Source: JAQUKH01 sp043809805 (lineage in GTDB: Bacteria; JACRDZ01; JAQUKH01). From it: DNA of 8,494 bases. Location of the stretch: positions 1 to 8,494 of the forward strand of contig JBDROR010000238.1 in the NCBI GenBank assembly GCA_043809805.1, read 5' to 3'. The number at the start of each line of letters is the position of its first letter. Position 1 is the stretch's first letter. The position numbers and the translations under genes are program-made. The notes beneath the pieces were generated by a model, which ran no database searches, was not told where the DNA came from, and saw nothing but the letters and a program-made list of their open reading frames with translations. Below, one piece after another: positions 1 through 5,234 of this stretch.

Positions 1-568
1 CTAAAACTATTTTTTCATTTGCCGCAAGCGCGACACCCGGCAGACACCCTCGCCATACAGCTTGGACAATATCCGCTGTCAACTTTATAGTTGAATCTCC
101 CATCTCCCGTCCAGCCCATATTTCATCAAAGGCTCCTTGGACGGGCTGTCCGAGCATTTCTCTAAAACCAAATCCTGTCAAATGCAAATATTTAGCCCGG
201 CCGACCAAAGTTTCTCTCGGCGCCCTACGTAACGATATATTTCCGGAACCTGAAAGAATAAATTTCCTTTGCCGTTCAGATTTATCCACAAGATATTTAA
301 CTGTCAAAAGAAGTTCCGGACATCGCTGAACCTCGTCAATAATAGTAGGCTTGTCTTCCCATAACAGCCCCTTTGGATCTTCTTTTGCTTGCTCCAGAGC
401 ATCAGGATCATCCAAAGTAATATAGCGCCAGCTCTCTAAAAATTTTGCGTGTTTTAGAAGCGTACTTTTACCGACCTGCCGCGGCCCCGTTAAAATAACC
501 ACCGGATGAGATACAAGCGCCTCGGCAAGCCTTGATTCCAACCATCGCGGAATATATTTATTTTCCAT
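1..568 (-). CDS. AAA-type ATPase, AAA_14/DUF4143 family, N-terminal part (cut by window edge)
   Basis: The frame opens at an ATG (566-568) and stays open to the window edge, giving 189 residues without a stop. Seen: N-terminus MENKYIPRWLESRL, Walker A GPRQVGKS at residues 28-35, Walker B TIIDEVQR at 75-82, and sensor-1 like LSGSGN at 105-110. A following arginine-rich stretch and the GRAKYLHLTGFGFREM segment (about 126-141) are typical of this family, in which full proteins are about 380-450 residues with a C-terminal DUF4143 domain. That domain would lie outside the window. The start is supported by GGAGG at 573-577, five bases upstream. The gene has its own promoter and follows a TA pair on the same strand with a 142-bp gap. 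The cellular role of these ATPases is poorly known; they are often found in variable regions. The family assignment is firm and the function is open. Confidence 0.9.
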   Translation of the reverse strand, partial: MENKYIPRWLESRLAEALVSHPVVILTGPRQVGKSTLLKHAKFLESWRYITLDDPDALEQAKEDPKGLLWEDKPTIIDEVQRCPELLLTVKYLVDKSERQRKFILSGSGNISLRRAPRETLVGRAKYLHLTGFGFREMLGQPVQGAFDEIWAGREMGDSTIKLTADIVQAVWRGCLPGVALAANEKIVL

Positions 569-572
569 GTTT

Positions 573-577
573 CCTCC
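573..577 (-). promoter_or_regulatory. Ribosome binding site of the AAA ATPase
   Basis: On the minus strand the sequence reads CTTGGAGGAAACATG. GGAGG lies five bases before the ATG at 568-566, which fixes the start. Confidence 0.8.
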
Positions 578-588
578 AAGGCTGAATA

Positions 589-610
589 TATACTCAGCTC
601 GTTGAGTATA
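589..610. promoter_or_regulatory. Perfect dyad over the -10 box: candidate operator of the ATPase gene
   Basis: TATACTCA (589-596) and TGAGTATA (603-610) are exact inverted copies separated by six bases. The right arm contains the predicted -10 hexamer of the ATPase promoter, and the left arm covers the expected early transcribed region. A dimeric repressor bound here would block the promoter. The regulator is unknown; no separate DNA-binding protein gene lies next to it except the antitoxin upstream. Confidence 0.55.
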
Positions 611-633
611 CCACAAATTTATGCACAAAACAA
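605..633 (-). promoter_or_regulatory. Sigma-70-type promoter of the AAA ATPase
   Basis: On the minus strand, TTGTTT (633-628), a 17-base spacer and TATACT (610-605) form a good -35/-10 pair. The bases just before the -10 are TGG, an extended -10 motif. Predicted transcription would start near 598, giving a leader of about 30 bases that includes the GGAGG site. The -10 is inside a perfect dyad and the -35 is inside a direct-repeat array, so the promoter is probably regulated. The call rests on sequence match only. Confidence 0.6.
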
Positions 634-686
634 CACAATATTATGCACAAATCGACACAACATTTTGCACAAAACAGCATAAACTG
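612..686. repeat. 22-bp direct repeats (iteron-like) upstream of the ATPase
   Basis: Three head-to-tail units of exactly 22 bp occupy 621-642, 643-664 and 665-686. They begin ATGCACAAAAC, ATGCACAAATC and TTGCACAAAAC, and each contains a second CACAA-like core (ACACAATATT, ACACAACATT, and a weaker GCATAAACTG). With one extra core at 612 the cores start at 612, 624, 634, 646, 656, 668 and 678 (the last is CATAA), so the spacing alternates 12, 10, 12, 10, 12, 10. All sites therefore face roughly one side of the helix. The array covers the -35 box and upstream DNA of the ATPase promoter. Confidence 0.75.
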
Positions 687-710
687 CCATTTTCCATAAT
701 TGCTGGAATT

Positions 711-989
711 TCAATCTTGATATACCTCGTCATGACAGCCAATATCAATTAGTATAATTGTCTCTTTTTCAATAAGAAAATCAATTGATATGCGGTATGA
801 GATATTTATTGATACAGAATATAGATCAGAAAGTTTGCCTTTTAGTTTATGAAGCCTAAGAGATGGATGGAACGGATTAATTTCAAGTAATTTTAATGTT
901 TTTGCGTATTGGTTAACAACTTCAGGATGTTTCTTAATAAATTTTTTTGCCCGCTTAATGTAGCTTTCGGTAAATATTATTTTAACCAT
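711..989 (-). CDS. RelE/YafQ-like toxin of a type II toxin-antitoxin pair
   Basis: The protein has 92 residues starting at MVKIIFTESY. This start (ATG 987-989) lies one base after the antitoxin stop (TAACATG), the usual coupled arrangement, and gives a normal length for the RelE/ParE superfamily. The frame could extend 22 residues upstream to 1055, but that would overlap the antitoxin and add unrelated sequence. Seen: a helical, lysine-rich N-terminus (IKRAKKFIKKHPEVVNQYAKT, about 11-31), then the family core HKLKGKLSDLYSVSI (47-61), YRISIDF (65-71) and the C-terminal strand IILIDIGCHDEVY (78-90). The HDEVY ending is typical of RelE/YafQ-type ribosome-dependent mRNA endonucleases. No good Shine-Dalgarno is visible, so translation probably depends on reinitiation after the antitoxin. 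Whether it is a RelE or YafQ subgroup member cannot be decided here. Confidence 0.87.
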   Translation of the reverse strand: MVKIIFTESYIKRAKKFIKKHPEVVNQYAKTLKLLEINPFHPSLRLHKLKGKLSDLYSVSINISYRISIDFLIEKETIILIDIGCHDEVYQD

Positions 990-990
990 G

Positions 991-1254
991 TTAACGTAAC
1001 GGGGCCCCAAGTCTTTTAATGTGATCTTCAACGCTCTCCTGAACATATTTGCCATTTTTCATATCTTTTTTGGATTCAATAATAGCGGCTTCTAATTCAC
1101 ATTCCCTCAAATGATTATAGGCTTCGATAGGAATAACAACATAACGATTTTTGCCTCTTACTGTTATAACGGCCTCCGGATAATTAGCGGTGGCTTCTTT
1201 TATGGCCGATACGCCTTTTGTTTTTAGTTCATTTGCAGTTATTTTATAATCCAT
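991..1254 (-). CDS. Phd/YefM-family antitoxin
   Basis: The protein has 87 residues, starting at ATG 1252-1254 with AGAAAGG (1269-1263) as ribosome site. Seen: the Phd/YefM N-terminal DNA-binding fold MDYKITANELKTKGVSAIKE, then EAVITVRGKNRYVVIPIEAYNHL (about 27-49), in which the strand ...V.GK.RYVV.P.E.Y is characteristic. An acidic and charged C-terminal tail (about 51-87) would wrap around the toxin. It is the first gene of the operon, with the toxin one base downstream. In this family the antitoxin, and more tightly the antitoxin-toxin complex, represses its own promoter. The tandem repeats on that promoter fit autoregulation. Length and order are normal for the family. Confidence 0.9.
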   Translation of the reverse strand: MDYKITANELKTKGVSAIKEATANYPEAVITVRGKNRYVVIPIEAYNHLRECELEAAIIESKKDMKNGKYVQESVEDHIKRLGAPLR

Positions 1255-1267
1255 TTAAATAACCTTT

Positions 1268-1315
1268 CTATATAATACTTTTTATAACACTGTATATAAT
1301 ACTATTAACAATACT
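1268..1315 (-). promoter_or_regulatory. Four tandem 12-bp repeats: candidate operator array of the TA operon
   Basis: Read on the minus strand, four contiguous 12-mers run AGTATTGTTAAT (1315-1304), AGTATTATATAC (1303-1292), AGTGTTATAAAA (1291-1280) and AGTATTATATAG (1279-1268). AGT.TT is invariant at each unit start and there is no gap between units. The array spans the downstream part of the spacer, the -10, the start and the leader up to the ribosome site. By position this is the likely binding region of the antitoxin/toxin complex. Direct rather than inverted repeats are less usual for Phd-type operators. Confidence 0.6.
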
Positions 1316-1324
1316 GTTTGTCAA
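1296..1324 (-). promoter_or_regulatory. Sigma-70-type promoter of the toxin-antitoxin operon
   Basis: On the minus strand a consensus TTGACA (1324-1319), a 17-base spacer and TATTAT (1301-1296, five of six consensus bases) give a strong promoter. The start would be near 1289, leaving about 35 untranslated bases before the antitoxin ATG. The spacer, -10 and start region are covered by the 12-bp repeats described separately. Confidence 0.75.
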
Positions 1325-1343
1325 GTGTTTCTTATTGTGTACA

Positions 1344-1456
1344 GTAATCGGTCAGTCTTTGGTGGTAGCCGCAGGCTTCAGCCTGCGAAATACCGCGAAA
1401 TAACAACGCAAGCTAAAGCTTGCGCCTACCAATTCCACCGATAACTGACCGATTAC
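1344..1456. repeat. REPIN-like palindromic element with 13-bp terminal inverted repeats
   Basis: The outer ends GTAATCGGTCAGT (1344-1356) and ACTGACCGATTAC (1444-1456) are perfect inverted copies. Inside, two 24-bp units face each other. The plus-strand unit at 1364-1387 is GGTAG followed by a hairpin with stems CGCAGGCT/AGCCTGCG. The minus-strand unit at 1430-1407 is GGTAG followed by stems CGCAAGCT/AGCTTGCG. The units differ at four positions, and one of these changes is compensated on both sides of the stem. GTAG next to a short hairpin, in inverted pairs, is the signature of REP/REPIN sequences mobilised by RAYT (TnpA_REP) transposases. No transposase is encoded here, so this would be a non-autonomous copy. 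Confidence 0.65.
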
Positions 1457-1522
1457 GTCATTTCGACCGAAGGGAGAAATCTTTCTTCCACAGATAGATT
1501 CCTCGCTCCCGCTCGGAATGAC
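1457..1522. repeat. Dispersed palindromic repeat, copy A
   Basis: This 66-bp element has ends GTCATTTCGACCG and CGCTCGGAATGAC, imperfect inverted copies of each other. It abuts the REPIN-like element directly. Its first 28 and last 27 bases are the same as those of copy C at 5118-5192 read in the opposite direction, while the centre differs. This shows a dispersed family with conserved ends and a variable middle. Confidence 0.8.
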
Positions 1523-1532
1523 AACGCCCTTT

Positions 1533-1591
1533 GTCATTTCGAGCAAAGCGAGAAATCTTTCCCAAATAAGTTCCTCTTCGTTCGGAATGAC
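1533..1591. repeat. Dispersed palindromic repeat, copy B
   Basis: This 59-bp element starts GTCATTTCGAGCAAAGCGAG and ends TTCGTTCGGAATGAC, in the same orientation as copy A and ten bases after it. It shares the GTCATTTCGA start, the GAGAAATCTTTC segment and the CGGAATGAC end with copy A but is more diverged. A frame through copies A and B is open only because of the repeat and is not a gene. Confidence 0.75.
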
Positions 1592-1720
1592 AAAAAGCGC
1601 CAAACCCAAATTGGTATTTTACCCTCTCCCCCCCCGCAATATTCCATATAAATTAGCCGTTAGTATAAATAAAAATGGCGTATAATATTAAAACCACATT
1701 TTATGGTATAATTTATTATT
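1592..1720. other. Intergenic stretch with no gene between repeat cluster and DUF4175-like gene
   Basis: With the three repeat elements this completes the 466-base gap between the antitoxin and the rightward gene. It contains a run of eight C (1628-1635) and AT-rich DNA with two TATAAT hexamers. No coding frame or RNA gene is recognised. Confidence 0.6.
1681..1712 (+). promoter_or_regulatory. Probable promoter(s) of the DUF4175-like gene
   Basis: Two consensus -10 hexamers TATAAT occur at 1681-1686 and 1707-1712. The second is preceded by TGG (extended -10) and would start transcription at about 1718-1721, on or next to the ATG at 1721. The first would give a leader of roughly 28 bases. Neither has a good -35, and no Shine-Dalgarno is present before the ATG, so leaderless translation is possible. 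Confidence 0.5.
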
Positions 1721-4003
1721 ATGAGTAAAGATATTATTGAACAAAAACTTTATAATTTTTCCCTGAAACTAAAGGGAATTGAATTTACTAAGGGTATAAT
1801 TTTATTTCTTACTGCTTCGCTGTTTTTTATCATTGCCATAACACCGTTAATAAATTATTTCGGGAATAATTATAATTTTCTTTTAGTCTTGAGGTATGGA
1901 TCATTATTGTTCTTTGGATTAATATTTGTTTTTCTGCAAATCCCGGTTTTAAAAAGATACAACGCGGAGAAAACCGCTTTTTTAATTGAAACCCAAATTC
2001 CGCAATTAAAAGACACTATTATCAATTATATTCAGTTAAAAAAATACTTCAATAAAAATACGTATGGTTATTCTCTCAATCTTATTTCCGCGTATTTGGA
2101 AAATGCTGAAAAGACTATTGCCGGATATAATTTCAAAAACGCGATTCCCACAAAAATCTTAAAAAATTATCTTCGCGTATTTGCCGCGGCATCCGCGTTA
2201 AGTTTATTGTTAATCGCTATATCCCCCGGAATGTTCACGGAGACTTCATCTCTTTTTTTAAATGAGTTCAAAAGCGCGCCGCCCTCTATTCCTCTAAAAA
2301 TACTGCCCGGCAACGCAAAAATATTTCCTGGAAATGACCTCAAGATAACAGCATTTGGGGGATTAAAGGGGGATTTTCAGGTAAAAATATTCTATTGGAC
2401 AAAAGATAACGAAATAAAAATCCAGGATTTTAACAATCTTACAAACACAAAACACCAAACCACATTGGCGCAGATTACACAAGACACAAAATATTATGTA
2501 ACTCAGGGGGATTCGAGATCATCTGAGTTTATGATCCAAATTGTTGAAAAACCTGAAATTGTTAATACACAGGTTGAACTTGTATTCCCTGAATACACAA
2601 ATTTGCCGCCAAAAACAATTAATAGTAACCGGCTCAAGGGATATTCTATCCGAGCTATAACCGGGACAAAGGCAAAGATTACAACTGATTGCAATAAAGA
2701 ACTTAAGTCGGCCGTTATTAATCTTTCTTCGGGCAAAAAAATCCCGATGGATACCCGTAAGACAAAAGCAATGGCTTCAATAACAGTAACAAAAGATGAT
2801 AATTATTATATCGAACTATACGATAAAGAAGGATACTCAAATGAATCCCCGCATTATAAAATTAACGCCCTTTTGGATAATCCGCCGGAAGTAAAAATAA
2901 TCGAACCCGGAAAAAATATAACAATCGATGAACGGATGGTTGTTCCTTTAAAAATTTCTGTCTATGATGATTATGGAATTGACGCAGTAAAATTGAAGGC
3001 AGAGATTGTCAGCAGGAATGAAACAGTATCCATTCTGCTCGCGCAGAAACCGGAGGACATGGTTTTCAATTATAACTGGAATTTATCGGAGCTGGGGTTC
3101 CTGCCTGAAGATACTATACTTTACCACATTGAAGCAAAGGATAATGACAATATCAACGGCCCGAATATCGGGAAATCGAACACATATCATATCCGTTTTC
3201 CATCCTTATTTGAGATTTATAAAGATACTGAAGACGCGCAATTGTCTGAAAACATAAAGCTTCAAAATGTCCTTCAGGAGCAAAGAGATTTAAAAGAAAA
3301 GACCGAAAAATTTATTAAAAGCATGAGTCAGGGAGAAGAATTCGACTGGACAAAAGAAAAAGAACTGGAATCGATACATAAAGGCGAGGAAAAGATAAAA
3401 GAAAAGCTGGAAAACATATTAAAAAATATGAAGGCCGCAACTGACAGGCTTTCTAAAAGTCTTTTTGTAAATGAAAATACTTTAGAAAAAATCGCCGAGA
3501 TTCAAAAGCTGCTCAATGAGGTTTTAACCGATGAAATGAAGGAATTATTGGATAAGCTAAACAAGGCGTTACAGCAAATTGAATTTTCAGAAAAACAAAA
3601 ATCTCTTATGGAGACTCAGTTTAGCCAAAAGGAATTTGAAGAAAAGATAGACCGCACACTTAATTTATTAAAACGAACTCAAGCGGAACAAAAACTGGAT
3701 GCTTTGATTAACGAGGTTAATCAGCTGGCAAACCGTCAGGAAAAAAATGTTTTTCCGAACGAGAATGCCATCCGCGAGGAAAAATCCATAAAAAAAGAAA
3801 CCGGTGACGTGAAAAATGATCTTGAAAAACTGAGCCATGATTTAAAAGAGATGGATAAAAACACTTCAGAAAAACTCAAAGAAGCAAGCAATGAAATGGA
3901 TGAAAAAGCGCTGGAAAAGAAAATGGAAGATTTAATAAAAGAGCTTGAATCGGCGCTCAAAAAGGCGGCAAAAAAATTGACGAAAAAGTGTCCTCTGAAC
4001 TAA
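1721..4003 (+). CDS. DUF4175-like membrane protein, N-terminal frame
   Basis: The frame has 760 codons. Seen: two N-terminal hydrophobic segments (about 25-47 and 53-77), a soluble segment with FLIETQIPQLKDTIINYIQL (87-106), a third hydrophobic segment (151-167), then a beta-rich region to about residue 490 including VYDDYGIDAVKLKAE. After this comes a long charged coiled-coil-like region rich in K, E, L and Q. This architecture matches DUF4175-type proteins, large inner-membrane proteins of unknown function with the bulk probably outside the membrane. Family members commonly run to about 1100 residues. Here the frame ends early after an A7 run with a non-matching tail LTKKCPLN, while the rest of the family-like sequence continues in the -1 frame. 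It is followed by an exported TPR protein. There is no Shine-Dalgarno; the ATG was chosen because a promoter lies directly before it and the first hydrophobic segment follows normally. Confidence 0.75.
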   Translation: MSKDIIEQKLYNFSLKLKGIEFTKGIILFLTASLFFIIAITPLINYFGNNYNFLLVLRYGSLLFFGLIFVFLQIPVLKRYNAEKTAFLIETQIPQLKDTIINYIQLKKYFNKNTYGYSLNLISAYLENAEKTIAGYNFKNAIPTKILKNYLRVFAAASALSLLLIAISPGMFTETSSLFLNEFKSAPPSIPLKILPGNAKIFPGNDLKITAFGGLKGDFQVKIFYWTKDNEIKIQDFNNLTNTKHQTTLAQITQDTKYYVTQGDSRSSEFMIQIVEKPEIVNTQVELVFPEYTNLPPKTINSNRLKGYSIRAITGTKAKITTDCNKELKSAVINLSSGKKIPMDTRKTKAMASITVTKDDNYYIELYDKEGYSNESPHYKINALLDNPPEVKIIEPGKNITIDERMVVPLKISVYDDYGIDAVKLKAEIVSRNETVSILLAQKPEDMVFNYNWNLSELGFLPEDTILYHIEAKDNDNINGPNIGKSNTYHIRFPSLFEIYKDTEDAQLSENIKLQNVLQEQRDLKEKTEKFIKSMSQGEEFDWTKEKELESIHKGEEKIKEKLENILKNMKAATDRLSKSLFVNENTLEKIAEIQKLLNEVLTDEMKELLDKLNKALQQIEFSEKQKSLMETQFSQKEFEEKIDRTLNLLKRTQAEQKLDALINEVNQLANRQEKNVFPNENAIREEKSIKKETGDVKNDLEKLSHDLKEMDKNTSEKLKEASNEMDEKALEKKMEDLIKELESALKKAAKKLTKKCPLN
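3970..3976 (+). other. In-phase A AAA AAA slippery heptamer: candidate -1 frameshift site
   Basis: In the upstream frame the codons read GCA AAA AAA TTG, so the last A of GCA plus two AAA codons form the classic X XXY YYZ heptamer. A -1 slip leads into ATT GAC GAA AAA GTG TCC and then the 3988-5040 frame, giving about 752 + 354 = 1106 residues. The only interval open in both frames is 3949-4000, and the heptamer is inside it. I see no convincing downstream hairpin and no well-placed upstream Shine-Dalgarno stimulator. A natural or assembly indel in the A run, or transcriptional slippage, are alternatives. Confidence 0.55.
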
Positions 4004-5040
4004 AAGATCTGGCAAAAAAACTTAATAAGATAAAGGCCGATTTTGAAGAAAAATCCATGCAGGACATTTTGTCCGCGATTGAGAAAACCATTGATTATGG
4101 CTTAATAATTTCGTCATCCGGCAATGAAATAAACGAAATGACAAAAAAATCCATATCCGAAGCCGTGTCCGGCGGAGCCAGGTCCGGGGTTAGCGAAAAA
4201 AAACGACAGGAGCTGGCTGGGAAAGAAAATAATCTGAAACAGGGTGTTAACCTTTTTGAAAAAGAATATAGAGAATTAACAAAAAAATTTGTTTTTATTA
4301 ATCCCCATTTGGCGGATGATATCCGGAAGGCGCAAGAAAACCTTAACCAGTCAGTTAAGGCATTAACAAATGGACAAACCCAGCAGGCGCTCTCGCACGG
4401 GAAAGAAGGTATCGGGAAGGTTAACAGCACAACCCTTTATTTAATTAAACTGCATCAGGATATTTCAGACACGCCTCCGGGAGGCGGGTCGGGCCAATTT
4501 CTGGATGACCTGAAAAATCTTTCCCAGCGGCAGGAAAATTTGAATGAACTTACTAAAAACCTTGATAAATTGATGAAAAAAAACGGGGGATTAAACCTAC
4601 AGGAAGAAAATATTTTACAGCAGATGGCATTTGAACAATCCCTTATCAGACAGGCTTTGGAGGAACTGGAAAAACAAATACAGTCTCTTTCCGAAAAAAT
4701 AGGCAATTTCGGAGGGGCATTAAATGATATGAAAGAAGTGGAAAAAGGGCTAAAAAATAAAGAAACCGATGAAAAATTACAGCAAAGACAGCGGAAAATA
4801 TTGACAAGGCTGCTTGACGCCCAAAAATCCATCAGACAGCGCGAAGCGGGAAAACAGTGGAAATCTACCGCCGGGCGGGAATTTGAAATTAAAGAACATC
4901 CAAAAGATTTGCCAAATTCCGTTAAAGATATAAAAAAGAGAATCTTGTCCGAGATAGAAAATATGTCTGAAGAAAAATCACCATGGGAATACCGCGAGCT
5001 TGTGGAAAGTTATTACCGCCGGTTGTCAGAGGGAAAATAA
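3988..5040 (+). CDS. DUF4175-like protein, C-terminal frame (probably continues the upstream gene)
   Basis: The frame gives 350 residues if started at GTG 3988, which overlaps the end of the upstream frame by 16 bases. No ribosome site precedes this GTG, and the protein has no signal peptide or membrane segment, so it makes little sense alone. It is charged and helical, with repeated heptad-like Leu/Gln/Lys/Glu stretches, a Gly-rich break TPPGGGSGQ (about 163-171), and the C-terminal block RILTRLLDAQKSIRQREAG followed by WEYRELVESYYRRLSEGK. The last block resembles the C-terminal end of long DUF4175 proteins. Joined to the preceding frame by -1 shifting at 3970-3976 it gives a family-like length. 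If instead it is made separately it would be a cytoplasm- or partner-associated helical protein. Confidence 0.75.
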   Translation: MSSELKDLAKKLNKIKADFEEKSMQDILSAIEKTIDYGLIISSSGNEINEMTKKSISEAVSGGARSGVSEKKRQELAGKENNLKQGVNLFEKEYRELTKKFVFINPHLADDIRKAQENLNQSVKALTNGQTQQALSHGKEGIGKVNSTTLYLIKLHQDISDTPPGGGSGQFLDDLKNLSQRQENLNELTKNLDKLMKKNGGLNLQEENILQQMAFEQSLIRQALEELEKQIQSLSEKIGNFGGALNDMKEVEKGLKNKETDEKLQQRQRKILTRLLDAQKSIRQREAGKQWKSTAGREFEIKEHPKDLPNSVKDIKKRILSEIENMSEEKSPWEYRELVESYYRRLSEGK

Positions 5041-5234
5041 AACATCCATGCCAACAATAATTGGCACAAAGGGGAATGAAAATTAAATGAATCATTGCCA
5101 TCCCGAGCGGCTCTACTGTCATTCCGAGCGGGAGCGAGGAATCTTATACTAGGCTCAATTTAAAAAAGATTTCTCCCTTCGGTCGAAATGACAGTTGTTT
5201 GGTAGTTATAGCAATAAGTTACGGAGATTTTTAG
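5041..5234. other. Intergenic region with small hairpin and repeat copy C
   Basis: The 194-base gap separates the DUF4175-like gene from the TPR gene. It has a short inverted repeat TGCCAA/TTGGCA (5049-5066) just after the stop, without a clear U-run. A degenerate start of a GTCATT-type repeat (about 5092-5110) and the full copy C follow. No promoter with both boxes is convincing, so the TPR gene could be cotranscribed. Confidence 0.5.
5118..5192. repeat. Dispersed palindromic repeat, copy C (inverted relative to A and B)
   Basis: This 75-bp element runs from GTCATTCCGAGCGGGAGCGA to GGTCGAAATGAC. Read in reverse it has the same outer 27-28 bases as copy A at both ends, with an unrelated AT-rich middle 9 bp longer. 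Its place between two rightward genes suggests it could fold in the transcript as a hairpin between the cistrons. Confidence 0.8.

Noticed and set aside
612..686. CRISPR array
   Set aside because: The 22-bp units are contiguous and have no unique spacers between them, and no cas genes are visible.
612..686. Iteron plasmid replication origin
   Set aside because: The repeats look like iterons, but no Rep gene or DnaA box was seen nearby. Their fit to the ATPase promoter is a simpler explanation.
1001..1008. GGGGCCCC palindrome near the antitoxin end
   Set aside because: It is an eight-base palindrome within coding sequence. It is too short and too far from the toxin ATG to be called a control site.
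990..1055. Longer 114-residue toxin form starting at 1055
   Set aside because: It would overlap the antitoxin by 65 bases and add 22 residues that do not fit the RelE family. The ATG one base after the antitoxin stop gives a normal length.
1352..1609. 85-codon minus-strand open frame
   Set aside because: It runs entirely through the REPIN-like element and repeat copies A and B. Its peptide (for example FVIPNEEE, VVIPSGSEESI) is a translation of the repeats, with no ribosome site.
1628..1635. Run of eight C as a phase-variation switch
   Set aside because: It lies upstream of the likely promoters and not within a -35/-10 spacer or a coding frame, so a length change has no clear effect.
3006..3257. 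83-codon plus-strand frame inside the DUF4175-like gene
   Set aside because: It is an out-of-frame shadow wholly inside a longer, well-supported frame.
4095..4832. Minus-strand frames of 111 and 125 codons inside the DUF4175-like C-terminal frame
   Set aside because: They are antisense shadows of Lys/Glu-rich coding DNA, rich in Ser/Phe and without start signals. The plus frame has the family-like sequence.
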